This document shows positions 28,330 to 37,080 of a stretch of 64,000 bases of DNA, piece by piece. Within the stretch, counting starts at the first letter, position 1. Every line of letters begins with the position of its first letter. The stretch comes from Endozoicomonas sp. G2_1 (lineage in GTDB: Bacteria; Pseudomonadota; Gammaproteobacteria; Enterobacterales; Alteromonadaceae), in contig NZ_JAGHQT010000001.1 of the NCBI RefSeq assembly GCF_017744155.1, forward strand, positions 1 to 64,000, in the 5' to 3' direction. The translations under genes were made by a program, and so were the position numbers. Below the pieces are notes generated by a model, which saw only the letters and a list, made by a program, of their open reading frames with translations, was not told the origin of the DNA and searched no databases.

Positions 28330-30102
28330 TTAGTAAGTTCTAACTTTAGGTGGAAACGCTTCGCGATGTACTGGCTTCATATTTACATCGCGCTTAGACA
28401 TGTCTTCTGTCTCAGGCGTGTAAATTGTGTGACATAACCAGTTTTCATCATCGCGGTCTAAGTAGTCTTCACGTGAGTGAGCACCGCGAGATTCAGTGCG
28501 GTAGTTAGCCGCTTTCGCTGTACAGAACGCAGTTTCCATTAAGTTGTCAAGCTCAAGACACTCAATGCGTTGAGTGTTGAATTCACTTGATTTGTCATCT
28601 AAACGAGCGTGTTGTAGACGTTCGCGGATTTCAGTTAGTTCCTTCATCCCTTGCGCCATTGCTTCACCTTCACGGAATACCGAGAAGTTCAGCTGCATAC
28701 ACTGTTGTAGATCTTTACGGATTTGAACTGGATCTTCACCTTTGTCAGAAGACTCCCAACGGTTAAAACGAGCCATTGCTGCATCTAGATCATCTGATGA
28801 AGCGTCGCGACCTGATTGAGTTTCTGCTAAGTAAGTACCAAGGAAGTTACCTGCGGCGCGGCCGAAGACAACTAAGTCAAGTAATGAGTTACCACCTAAG
28901 CGGTTTGCACCGTGTACTGATACGTTAGCAATTTCACCAACAGCGAATAAACCTTCGATGATTTTCTCTTCACCCGTTTCAGGGTTGAAGTTAATTGCTT
29001 GACCGTTAACGTTACAAGGCACACCACCCATTTGGTAGTGACAAGTAGGAATAACTGGAATTGGCTCATCTGCTGGATGTACGTGAGCAAATGTTTCTGA
29101 CAATTCACAAACACCAGGAAGGCGTTGCATAAGTGTTTCGCGACCTAAGTGGTCTAACTTAAGCTTGATGTGCGGACCGTATTGAGGATGGTCACAACCA
29201 CGACCTTCACGAATCTCAGTCATCATTGAGCGAGCAACAACGTCACGACCAGCTAAGTCTTTAGCGTTTGGTGCGTAGCGTTCCATGAAGCGCTCACCGT
29301 CTTTGTTAAGTAGGTAACCACCTTCACCACGACAACCTTCAGTTACTAGCGTACCCGCGCCAGCAATACCGGTTGGGTGGAACTGCCACATTTCCATGTC
29401 TTGCATTTGCACGCCAGCGCGCAAAGACATCCCAACACCGTCACCCGTGTTAATGTGAGCATTCGTTGTTGAAGCGAAGATACGGCCTGCACCACCTGTA
29501 GCAAGTACAGTTGCACGGGCTTTAAAGTAACATACTTCACCCGTTTCAATTGAAATAGCCGTTGCACCAACAATTGAACCGTCGGCATTTTTCACTAAAT
29601 CTAGTGCGTACCACTCAGAAAAAACGTTAGTTTCGTTTTTAACGTTTTGTTGGTACAAACAGTGAAGTAAAGCGTGGCCAGTACGGTCAGCTGCGGCAGC
29701 AGTACGAGCAGCCTGCTCACCACCAAAGTTTTTAGACTGACCACCAAATGGACGTTGGTAAACTTTACCATTGTCAAAGCGAGAGAAAGGTAAACCCATG
29801 TTCTCCATTTCGATAATCGCTTCTGGACCCGTTTTACACATGTATTCGATAGCGTCTTGGTCACCGATGTAATCAGAGCCTTTAACGGTATCGTACATGT
29901 GGAATTCCCAGTTGTCTTCATGCGCGTTGCCTAGTGCAACAGTGATACCACCTTGCGCAGATACAGTATGAGAACGTGTTGGAAAAACTTTAGAAATCAG
30001 TGCACAAGATTGGCCCGATTCAGAAATTGCTAATGCGGCGCGCATACCTGCACCACCGGCGCCAATTACGATGGCGTCAAATTCACGAGTAGTAATGCTC
30101 AC
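28330..30102 (-). CDS. sdhA: Succinate dehydrogenase flavoprotein
   Basis: Oxidises succinate to fumarate with covalent FAD, on the cytoplasmic face of the inner membrane. His45 in [10 protein letters not shown] is the FAD attachment site. [11 protein letters not shown] is the nucleotide-binding motif and HPTGIAGAG the substrate region. It begins with GTG (30102), immediately after the sdhD stop, with a GGGGTG-like ribosome binding site. Length 590 is standard. Confidence 0.97.
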   Translation of the reverse strand: MSITTREFDAIVIGAGGAGMRAALAISESGQSCALISKVFPTRSHTVSAQGGITVALGNAHEDNWEFHMYDTVKGSDYIGDQDAIEYMCKTGPEAIIEMENMGLPFSRFDNGKVYQRPFGGQSKNFGGEQAARTAAAADRTGHALLHCLYQQNVKNETNVFSEWYALDLVKNADGSIVGATAISIETGEVCYFKARATVLATGGAGRIFASTTNAHINTGDGVGMSLRAGVQMQDMEMWQFHPTGIAGAGTLVTEGCRGEGGYLLNKDGERFMERYAPNAKDLAGRDVVARSMMTEIREGRGCDHPQYGPHIKLKLDHLGRETLMQRLPGVCELSETFAHVHPADEPIPVIPTCHYQMGGVPCNVNGQAINFNPETGEEKIIEGLFAVGEIANVSVHGANRLGGNSLLDLVVFGRAAGNFLGTYLAETQSGRDASSDDLDAAMARFNRWESSDKGEDPVQIRKDLQQCMQLNFSVFREGEAMAQGMKELTEIRERLQHARLDDKSSEFNTQRIECLELDNLMETAFCTAKAANYRTESRGAHSREDYLDRDDENWLCHTIYTPETEDMSKRDVNMKPVHREAFPPKVRTY

Positions 30103-30450
30103 TTACACACCCCACACAGTTAATAAAGCTGTTACGAAGTAAACCACTAAGGTAACAGAGAAAACAAATTGTAAGCCACCGCGTAAAAACGCTGGTTTTA
30201 CATAGTCTGATAGCACTTGCCAAATACCAATCCAAGCGTGAACCATGACAGAAAGCGCGGCTAAAATAGTAAAGACTTTGACCAATGTATTGGCAAATAA
30301 ACCTTGCCAAATTTCAAAGGTAACATCAGGTGTGGTAAGAAAGAAGCCCGCAATAAATAACGTATAAAGTGCGAGAATAATAGCCGTTGAGCGAAGCAAG
30401 ATAAAATCATGTACACCACTACGACCAACAGTAGCTGCATTGTTTACCAT
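30103..30450 (-). CDS. sdhD: Succinate dehydrogenase membrane anchor D
   Basis: A 115-residue inner-membrane subunit with three hydrophobic segments; the haem/quinone region includes the HAWIG motif in helix 2. The frame extends to 30486, but GGAG precedes the ATG at 30450 and the extension has no conservation. It overlaps sdhC by seven bases and abuts sdhA. Confidence 0.93.
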   Translation of the reverse strand: MVNNAATVGRSGVHDFILLRSTAIILALYTLFIAGFFLTTPDVTFEIWQGLFANTLVKVFTILAALSVMVHAWIGIWQVLSDYVKPAFLRGGLQFVFSVTLVVYFVTALLTVWGV

Positions 30451-30818
30451 ACTAAAACTCCTGCGATAACAGTTAAAACAACCCACAAACCAATCACTAG
30501 TTTGGCGGTAACATTACCAGAACCGATTTCTTCGAAGTGACCCATATCCATTAACAAGTGACGAACACCTGCTAACAAGTGATAAGTAATCGCAGCGATG
30601 ATACCGATAATGATTAACTTGAAGAATACGCCGTCAAGCATAGCTTCGACTTGCGCAAAACCTTCAGCAGAAGATAGAGATAAATTTAAAGCCCACAATA
30701 AAATGCCGATGGCAAACACCATTGCAACACCTGAGATGCGATGCAAAATTGATGCGTTTGCTGCTGGATGCATTTTTATGGTGGTTAGATCTAAGTTTAC
30801 AGGACGTTGTTTTTTCAC
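30444..30818 (-). CDS. sdhC: Succinate dehydrogenase cytochrome b556 subunit
   Basis: A 124-residue subunit with three transmembrane helices. It shows the start RPVNLDL, the SILHRISG quinone-site motif and the haem-ligand HHLLAGVRHLLMD-like segment (here YHLLAGVRHLLMD). It begins with GTG at 30818. First gene of the eight-gene sdh-suc block, divergent from gltA. Confidence 0.95.
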   Translation of the reverse strand: MKKQRPVNLDLTTIKMHPAANASILHRISGVAMVFAIGILLWALNLSLSSAEGFAQVEAMLDGVFFKLIIIGIIAAITYHLLAGVRHLLMDMGHFEEIGSGNVTAKLVIGLWVVLTVIAGVLVW

Positions 30819-31169
30819 AATTGTGCCTAAAGAGCTCTTATAGAGCCTTCTACTTTTTGTTCCTCATGAATCACTCACTTTGACCTGAGTAACCCCCCAA
30901 GCTATCTGAGCCGAGTAACTAAAAGCCAACTAAACTCAGATGCTCCCGATTATATCGCCGTTATATTTGAATTACAATTTCCACTAAAGTATTAAAGACT
31001 TGAGTTTGTTTTTTAGACGAAAATAACCATTATTCAAAAAGAATATAGTTTAAAACGCACATTTGAATTGACTTTGTGGGGTATCTTTGGATTAGAATAC
31101 CGTGCAATTATATTTAAAAAAGCTGATTAACATTGCATTAATTGGCGTCATTAATAGGGGATATATTTT
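30819..31169. other. Divergent sdhC / gltA control region
   Basis: A 351-bp A+T-rich region with no gene. A weak gltA promoter is possible: TTGACT (31068-31073) and TAGAAT (31093-31098), but its spacer is 19 bp. It must also contain the sdhCDAB-sucABCD promoter. No FNR or other operator is clear by eye. Confidence 0.6.
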
Positions 31170-32456
31170 ATGGCTGACAAAAAAGCCTCATTAAGTGTTG
31201 ATGGTGAAATCGTTGCAGAACTACCGATTTTATCGGGTAGTGCCGGTAACGATGTAATCGATATTCGCACTCTAGGCGGTGCTGGTTACTTCACCTATGA
31301 CCCTGGTTTTTTAGCAACTGCGTCATGTGAATCAGAAATTACCTTTATTGACGGAGCAAAAGGTGTACTACAACATCGCGGCTACCCAATCGATAGCCTA
31401 GCGAAGCAAGCAGACTACTTAGAAGTTTGTTATATCTTGTTAAATGGTCAAGCACCAACTAAGTCGCAATACGACGAATTCAAGAGCATCATCACTAACC
31501 ATACTATGGTTCATGAAAAGCTTGCTCATTTCTTCCAAGGCTTCTTACCAGACGCTCACCCAATGGCAATGTTATGTGGTGTTGTTGGCGCTATGTCATC
31601 TTTCTACCACAGTGACTTAGATATTGACGATCCAGCACAACGCATGCGCAGTGCTCATCGCTTAATCGCCAAAATGCCAACTATTTCAGCAATGGCATAC
31701 AAGTACAGCATTGGCCAACCATTTGTTTACCCGCGCAACGACTTAACTTACGCGGAAAACTTCTTACATATGATGTTCTCTGTACCAGCAGAAGAATACA
31801 CAGTAAGCCCTGTATTAGCACAAGCAATGGATCGTATCTTCACGCTTCACGCTGACCACGAGCAAAACGCTTCAACATCAACCGTTCGTTTAGCTGGTTC
31901 TTCAGGTGCTAACCCTTACGCGTGTATCGCTGCCGGTGTTGCATCACTATGGGGCCCTGCTCACGGTGGTGCTAACGAAGCGTGTTTGAACATGCTTGAA
32001 GAAATTGGCGACGTTTCTCGCGTTGACGAATTTGTTAAGAAAGCGAAAGACAAGAACGACCCATTCCGCTTAATGGGCTTCGGTCACCGCGTTTACAAAA
32101 ACTTCGACCCACGTGCAACTGTAATGCGTGAGACCTGTCACGAAGTATTAAAAGAGTTAAACATTCAAGATCCACTGCTTGACGTAGCAATGGCACTTGA
32201 AAAAGTAGCGCTTGAAGACGACTACTTCATCGAGAAGAAACTTTACCCGAATGTTGATTTCTACTCAGGTATTATCTTGAAAGCTATCGGTATTCCAACA
32301 AACATGTTTACTGTTATCTTCGCGATGTCACGTACGGTTGGTTGGATTTCTCACTGGGATGAAATGCTTTCACAACCAGGCCACAAAATCGGCCGTCCTC
32401 GCCAAAACTACGTTGGTGAAGTTGACCGCGATTTCACGCCATTAAAAGACAGATAA
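31170..32456 (+). CDS. gltA: Type II citrate synthase
   Basis: Condenses acetyl-CoA and oxaloacetate to start the TCA cycle. Length 428 and the type II motifs are present: [14 protein letters not shown], the catalytic [14 protein letters not shown] and RPRQNYVG near the C-terminus. A GGGG-containing ribosome binding site precedes the ATG. It is divergent from the sdh-suc operon, so entry to and the later part of the TCA cycle share one control region. Confidence 0.97.
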   Translation: MADKKASLSVDGEIVAELPILSGSAGNDVIDIRTLGGAGYFTYDPGFLATASCESEITFIDGAKGVLQHRGYPIDSLAKQADYLEVCYILLNGQAPTKSQYDEFKSIITNHTMVHEKLAHFFQGFLPDAHPMAMLCGVVGAMSSFYHSDLDIDDPAQRMRSAHRLIAKMPTISAMAYKYSIGQPFVYPRNDLTYAENFLHMMFSVPAEEYTVSPVLAQAMDRIFTLHADHEQNASTSTVRLAGSSGANPYACIAAGVASLWGPAHGGANEACLNMLEEIGDVSRVDEFVKKAKDKNDPFRLMGFGHRVYKNFDPRATVMRETCHEVLKELNIQDPLLDVAMALEKVALEDDYFIEKKLYPNVDFYSGIILKAIGIPTNMFTVIFAMSRTVGWISHWDEMLSQPGHKIGRPRQNYVGEVDRDFTPLKDR

Positions 32457-32480
32457 TTAACTGTTTATTTTAAATACGAC

Positions 32481-32508
32481 AAAGGCCAGCATTATGCTGG
32501 CCTTTTTT
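32481..32508 (+). terminator. gltA terminator
   Basis: An 11-bp stem (AAAGGCCAGCA / TGCTGGCCTTT) with three-base loop and T run, 24 bases after the stop. Confidence 0.9.
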
Positions 32509-32527
32509 ATTGGCGTAAATAAACCTA

Positions 32528-33526
32528 TTACTCAACTGAACTAGTGAACTTTTGCCGATAGTCTTTTGGCGTTAATCCGGTAAAGCGCTTAAACAATTGT
32601 CTGAAGCTACTGATATCTTCATAGCCCACCGACCAAATTATATTATTAATGCTGTTGGTGGTGTGCTCTAGTTTGTCTTTTACGTGCTCTACCCTAATTC
32701 GCTGTAAGTAACTAATGGCGTTTTCGCCAGTTGCTTGTTTGAAACGACGTTTGAAAGTTCTCGGAGTTAATTTCACTAAATCCGCTAGTTGCTCAATAAC
32801 AATGTTCTCTGTGTAATGACTTTCCAACCACTCTTGTGCGCTCAAAATGGCTTGGTCATCGTGGTTCTTTTGCCCGCGAAATGAAACATAGGGTGATTGT
32901 TTCTCGCGTACCGGATCAAAAACCATCAATTTGGCGCAATCGGAAGCAAGCTCTCGCGTGTAAAACCTTTCTGTTAAATGTAATGCTAAATCAATATAAG
33001 ACATCGAGCCAGCTGAGCAAACGATATCACCATTATCAACAATCATCTTATCACTACTGAGCTTTACATAGGGGAACAATTGACTAAAAAGCCCTGCACT
33101 GCGCCAATGAGTAGTGGCGACTTTGTTTTTTAATAGGCCAGCAGAGGCCAGTACAAAACTACCAGTACAGTAGCTGGCAACCAGTGTTTGTCGCTGATGA
33201 CATTGGTTAAGCCAATGATTTATTTTTGCTTGATCTGGGACATCAATATCACCGCCACAACCACTTACGGCAACACCAACAGTCGATGAAACAATAACAA
33301 TATCGGGGTAATCTGAACTGCTGATTTGTGCAGTTGGCGCCACACTAATACCGTTGTAACCGACCACGGGTTGGTTGTTTATCGTGACAATTTGGCAATC
33401 AATATGACTGGTTTGCTTGCCTTGGTAACGATTATTTAAACAAAAATTGGCGGCATAAAAGACATCTAATAAGCCGTAGACCGCTGAAACCATACAATTG
33501 TTGGTCGCTAATACTTGTATTTTCAT
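32528..33526 (-). CDS. GlxA-type AraC regulator with DJ-1/PfpI domain
   Basis: A 332-residue transcription factor. The N-terminal DJ-1/PfpI-like domain (about 1-195) contains SYCTGSFVLASAGLL, an elbow with an invariant Cys position. The C-terminal AraC DNA-binding domain (about 220-325) has two helix-turn-helices (IVIEQLADLVKLTPRTFKRRFK and the VGYEDISSFRQLFKRFTG motif). The frame starts at 33574, but the ATG at 33526 has an AGGT before it. Such regulators in other bacteria control carnitine, choline or arginine use. No target is apparent here. Confidence 0.9.
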   Translation of the reverse strand: MKIQVLATNNCMVSAVYGLLDVFYAANFCLNNRYQGKQTSHIDCQIVTINNQPVVGYNGISVAPTAQISSSDYPDIVIVSSTVGVAVSGCGGDIDVPDQAKINHWLNQCHQRQTLVASYCTGSFVLASAGLLKNKVATTHWRSAGLFSQLFPYVKLSSDKMIVDNGDIVCSAGSMSYIDLALHLTERFYTRELASDCAKLMVFDPVREKQSPYVSFRGQKNHDDQAILSAQEWLESHYTENIVIEQLADLVKLTPRTFKRRFKQATGENAISYLQRIRVEHVKDKLEHTTNSINNIIWSVGYEDISSFRQLFKRFTGLTPKDYRQKFTSSVE

Positions 33527-33627
33527 AGAAAGACCTGTCACATTCAACATGTATAATGTCAAATATGCCACCATTAATCTTGATTAACAAGCGCTAATAT
33601 AGCTTTACGCTATAGAGGAGAGACAAA

Positions 33628-33903
33628 ATGATCTACATAATTCGCTTACTACAACACACCATGAGCCTAGTTTTTGTCGGTTTTGCCATTTTATTGATGC
33701 TTGCACCATTGTTTTTAGAACTTAGCATCACGCAAATGTTTATTTATTGGCCACTGATGTTGATATCAGCCTCAGTAACCTACTTATTCGCCGACCATCA
33801 AATGAATAAAAGTTTACAGCACCAATTACAAAACCAAACTAGTAATGCTAGCACCAATAAATTCAAGCTTGCTGCGTATTGTCCGTTGTCATGTCAACGA
33901 TAA
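33628..33903 (+). CDS. Small two-helix membrane protein, unknown
   Basis: A 91-residue protein with two hydrophobic segments (about 10-30 and 35-52) and a polar C-terminal tail. A GGAGAG ribosome binding site is close to the ATG. No family is recognised. It is divergent from the GlxA-type regulator 102 bp away, so it could be that regulator's target; this is a guess. Confidence 0.55.
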   Translation: MIYIIRLLQHTMSLVFVGFAILLMLAPLFLELSITQMFIYWPLMLISASVTYLFADHQMNKSLQHQLQNQTSNASTNKFKLAAYCPLSCQR

Positions 33904-33950
33904 CACTCGCAGACAGCACTCGTAGAAAACTCTCGCAGAAAATAAGAGTC

Positions 33951-33988
33951 TGCGAACGCTTGCGCGAAATCAGCAGCTTGCGTTCGCA
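33951..33988. repeat. 9-bp inverted repeat before tcdA
   Basis: TGCGAACGC (33951-33959) pairs with GCGTTCGCA (33980-33988). A second hairpin, CGCAGA/TCTGCG (33935-33954), overlaps its left arm, so the two are mutually exclusive. The right arm reaches the tcdA promoter -35. There is no T run. Confidence 0.5.
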
Positions 33989-34011
33989 TCTGAACGGGGA
34001 ATCAGTATAAT
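33983..34011 (+). promoter_or_regulatory. tcdA promoter
   Basis: A perfect TATAAT (34006-34011) with TTCGCA at 33983-33988 and a 17-bp spacer, 29 bases before the tcdA start. Confidence 0.55.
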
Positions 34012-34040
34012 GTCGCTTTTTAACAGCAAAGCTAGGTACC

Positions 34041-34850
34041 ATGTCAGATTACTCTCAACGCTTCGGTGGCATTCAACGTTTATACGGCAGTCAAGGCGCT
34101 GAAATAATTAAAGCCGCTCATTTTTGTGTTATCGGTATCGGTGGCGTTGGTTCTTGGGCGGCTGAGTCACTGGCCAGAACAGGCGTTGGCGAAATCACCC
34201 TAATAGATCTCGACGATATTTGTACGACTAACACTAATCGACAAATCCATGCCCTAACCTCGACCGTTGGCGAAAGCAAAGTTGAAGTTATGGCCGAACG
34301 AATTAACGCGATTAATCCTGATTGTCGCGTCAATGCCATTGAAGATTTTGTTACTGAAGACAATTTAGCTGATTTGCTCACTAAGCACTTTAGCTATGTG
34401 ATTGACGCCATTGATTCGGTCAATATCAAAACCATGCTAATCGCCCACTGCAAGCGGCAAAAAATTCCATTAGTGACTATAGGTGGTGCTGGTGGGCAAA
34501 TTGATCCAACACAAATCCAAATTAGTGATCTGAGCCAAACCTATCAAGATCCACTGTTGGCGAAAGTGCGAAATCAACTCAGAAGAGACTATAACTTCCC
34601 AAAAGACACTGAGAAAAAAGCCAGTAAGCGCAAGTTTGCCATTGATGCTGTGTTTTCAACGGAACAATTGGTCTATCCAAATCAAGACGGCGAAGTTTGC
34701 CACGCTAAGCAACAAGCAGACGGCAGTATGCGTTTAGACTGCAACAATGGCTTTGGCGCGGTCACTCATGTCACCGCATCATTTGCGTTTTTCGCGGTTA
34801 GCCGCGCCATTAGTAAACTGATTAAAAAGCAAAGTAAACAACAATCTTAG
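34041..34850 (+). CDS. tcdA: tRNA threonylcarbamoyladenosine dehydratase
   Basis: Converts t6A37 in tRNA to its cyclic form ct6A, with ATP. It is an E1-like (ThiF/UBA) enzyme: GIGGVGSWAAESLARTG nucleotide-binding motif near residues 32-48 and the DLDDI and NTNRQ signatures. Length 269 is normal. In E. coli tcdA (csdL) sits after csdA-csdE; here it faces a fused csdA-csdE gene, which fits the known role of CsdA/CsdE in delivering sulfur to TcdA. tsaB in the same window supplies the t6A precursor. Confidence 0.94.
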   Translation: MSDYSQRFGGIQRLYGSQGAEIIKAAHFCVIGIGGVGSWAAESLARTGVGEITLIDLDDICTTNTNRQIHALTSTVGESKVEVMAERINAINPDCRVNAIEDFVTEDNLADLLTKHFSYVIDAIDSVNIKTMLIAHCKRQKIPLVTIGGAGGQIDPTQIQISDLSQTYQDPLLAKVRNQLRRDYNFPKDTEKKASKRKFAIDAVFSTEQLVYPNQDGEVCHAKQQADGSMRLDCNNGFGAVTHVTASFAFFAVSRAISKLIKKQSKQQS

Positions 34851-34890
34851 TACTAAATCCAAGTGTGTAGGTACTCGAGTACTCAGTTAG

Positions 34891-36615
34891 CTATGCAGAA
34901 TAGTTATCGAGCTGCTGATAAGCGATAGATTTAATTCGTTCAACTATCGCTTTGACACCATTACCTCGTGACGGGCTCAAGTGGTTAATCAAGCCCAATT
35001 CAGTAAAATACTGCTCAATATCAAACTCAACAATTTCACTGGCGGTTTTTCCTTGATACGCCGCCAATACCACCACCATTAAACCGCGGACAACTTTAGC
35101 ATCGCTATCACCGATAAAGCTGATGCAATAATTATCACTGAGTTGATAATCGAGCCATGCATCACTCTCACAGCCAGTAATTAAACTCTCTGCACGTCGA
35201 TGTTCTTTAGGCAAACGCTCTAATAACTTACTCAAGAGCATAATAGTGCGGTGTTTACCGTCCCAACCTTTACTATTGGCAAACAGATTTTCAATTTCAC
35301 TGACTGACTTAGCCGGTGTCAGTGCTTGCTCTGTTTGCATGGAACTATTGGTTGCTAACACAGGTTCACCCTCGAGGGTTTGCCCGATAAGTTTTGCCAA
35401 ACAAACAACCAAATAATCAACTTCCTCTGTGGTATTGTATGGTGCCAGAGACACACGCAAACAACCGTCGAGCTGTAAATATTCCATAAGAGGCATAGCA
35501 CAGTGGTGGCCACTGCGAATGGCAATATTGAAACTATCTAAGCCAGCGGCAATATCTTGGTGATGATGGCCGGTAATAACAAAGCTAAACAAAGGAATAT
35601 CTGGTTGCACTTGAACGACAAAGCTCAGTCCCGGCACTTGCGCCAGCGCATTGTATGTATACTCAGTCAAATACTGCTCGTAAGCTAATAACTGTTGCTG
35701 ATCAATTTGACTGAGAAAACTCAGCGCCTGTGCAAAGCCGATGGCACCTGAAATATTCGGCGTGCCCGATTCAAACTTGTGGGGCAAATCGTTAAAAGTA
35801 GTACCGGAAAAGCTCACTTTTTTGATCATCTCACCACCAGCTTGATACGGTCTCATTTGAGCAAGATGCTCATACTTGCCGTACAGCACACCAATACCGG
35901 TTGGACCATAAACTTTGTGACCAGAAAAGACATAAAAATCACAGTCCAGTGCTTGTAAATCAATACGTTGGTGAGCGGCTGCCTGCGCACCATCAACCAG
36001 CGTTAGCGCGCCAACAGATTTTGCTCGTGTAATCAGTTCAGTTAACGGGTTGTATTTACCAATAACATTAGAAATGTGATTAACCGCAACAAGCTTACAA
36101 CTGGCGGTAATGACATCGTCTAATACCTTGATATCAATCTGCCCTTGAGCATTTAGTGGCAATACTTTGATGGTCGCACCGGTTTGCTCAGCGACAATTT
36201 GCCACGGGACAATATTGGCGTGATGTTCAGCATAAGAAACGACAATCTCATCCCCTGCCTGTAATCTTGTTGCCGCCCACGAATAAGCAACTAAATTAAT
36301 CGCTTCAGTTGCACCTTTTGTCCAAATGATTTCTTCTAGGCGTTTGGCATTAACAAAACTTCTGACCTGTTCTCTTGCAGCTTCAAAGTTTTGCGTCGCG
36401 CGCTGACTAAGTTGATGAGCACCGCGATGAACATTGGCATTACTGAATTGATAAAAGTTGCTAACCGCATCGATCACTGCTTTAGGTTTCTGGGTGGTGG
36501 CAGCATTGTCAAAATAAACGATTTTGCCGTTATTATTTACTTCATCACTCGTTGCTGCTGACGAGTGAAGCACTGGAAAAACCTTTGAAAATTGTTGGTT
36601 GAAACGATCAAACAT
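34891..36615 (-). CDS. csdA: Fused CsdA cysteine desulfurase and CsdE/SufE sulfur acceptor
   Basis: A 574-residue fusion. Residues about 25-420 are a class V aminotransferase-type cysteine desulfurase: PLP Lys in SGHKVYGPTG, catalytic Cys in RSGHHCAMP. Residues about 440-574 are a SufE-like domain with acceptor Cys in ITGCESDAWL. In E. coli CsdA and CsdE are separate partners. The TTG at 36654 opens the frame; the ATG at 36615 is preferred, although no strong ribosome binding site is visible. It is convergent with tcdA. Confidence 0.92.
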   Translation of the reverse strand: MFDRFNQQFSKVFPVLHSSAATSDEVNNNGKIVYFDNAATTQKPKAVIDAVSNFYQFSNANVHRGAHQLSQRATQNFEAAREQVRSFVNAKRLEEIIWTKGATEAINLVAYSWAATRLQAGDEIVVSYAEHHANIVPWQIVAEQTGATIKVLPLNAQGQIDIKVLDDVITASCKLVAVNHISNVIGKYNPLTELITRAKSVGALTLVDGAQAAAHQRIDLQALDCDFYVFSGHKVYGPTGIGVLYGKYEHLAQMRPYQAGGEMIKKVSFSGTTFNDLPHKFESGTPNISGAIGFAQALSFLSQIDQQQLLAYEQYLTEYTYNALAQVPGLSFVVQVQPDIPLFSFVITGHHHQDIAAGLDSFNIAIRSGHHCAMPLMEYLQLDGCLRVSLAPYNTTEEVDYLVVCLAKLIGQTLEGEPVLATNSSMQTEQALTPAKSVSEIENLFANSKGWDGKHRTIMLLSKLLERLPKEHRRAESLITGCESDAWLDYQLSDNYCISFIGDSDAKVVRGLMVVVLAAYQGKTASEIVEFDIEQYFTELGLINHLSPSRGNGVKAIVERIKSIAYQQLDNYSA

Positions 36616-37080
36616 AAAGCAAATTAATATCGCAATATCATCAAGATGACACAATTATATCGTACATTAGCCACAAAATAGACTGTCTCATTACAGTTTT
36701 GGCTAGAAAATCTATAGCTTTACTCGCTAAATTTGAATTTTCGACTATGCTTTTGACACTTGGAATATCAGGATCATCAAGATGACGCTTTACTCGTGGT
36801 TCGACCAAAACAACAATAAACAAGCTAGCAAGGTCGCTACAAACAACAATGAAAATAAACTGAACAGCGATATCTGGCCAATCGCCAAAACTCGCTCTAG
36901 TTTAGAAACAGGTAAGGTTAAACCCGTTGGCACGCAAATGATTATATTTGAAGCGCCAACGACGCCAATAATATTGAAACACAAGAACGCTTAGTTCATT
37001 CAATGGCAGCAGTTGTTTGTGGTAGCGGCTGCCTTTAGCAATAGTGTGTATTGAATTACACTCTGGCTGTTACCTATCAC
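36616..37080. other. Intergenic region with a repeated hairpin motif
   Basis: No gene is supported. ATCATCAAGATGAC occurs at about 36637 and again at about 36774, each containing a TCATC/GATGA inverted repeat. Short open frames cross 36782-36994 on both strands (one hydrophobic, one polar), but neither has family support. One has a modest AGGA before its ATG at 36782. Confidence 0.4.

Noticed and set aside
31068-31098. Firm gltA promoter
   Set aside because: TTGACT and TAGAAT have a 19-bp spacer, too long for a normal sigma-70 site without a MerR-type activator.
36782-36994. Small protein genes on both strands
   Set aside because: One has an AGGA before its ATG, but both are short, overlapping and unrecognised; the minus-strand one begins with TTG.
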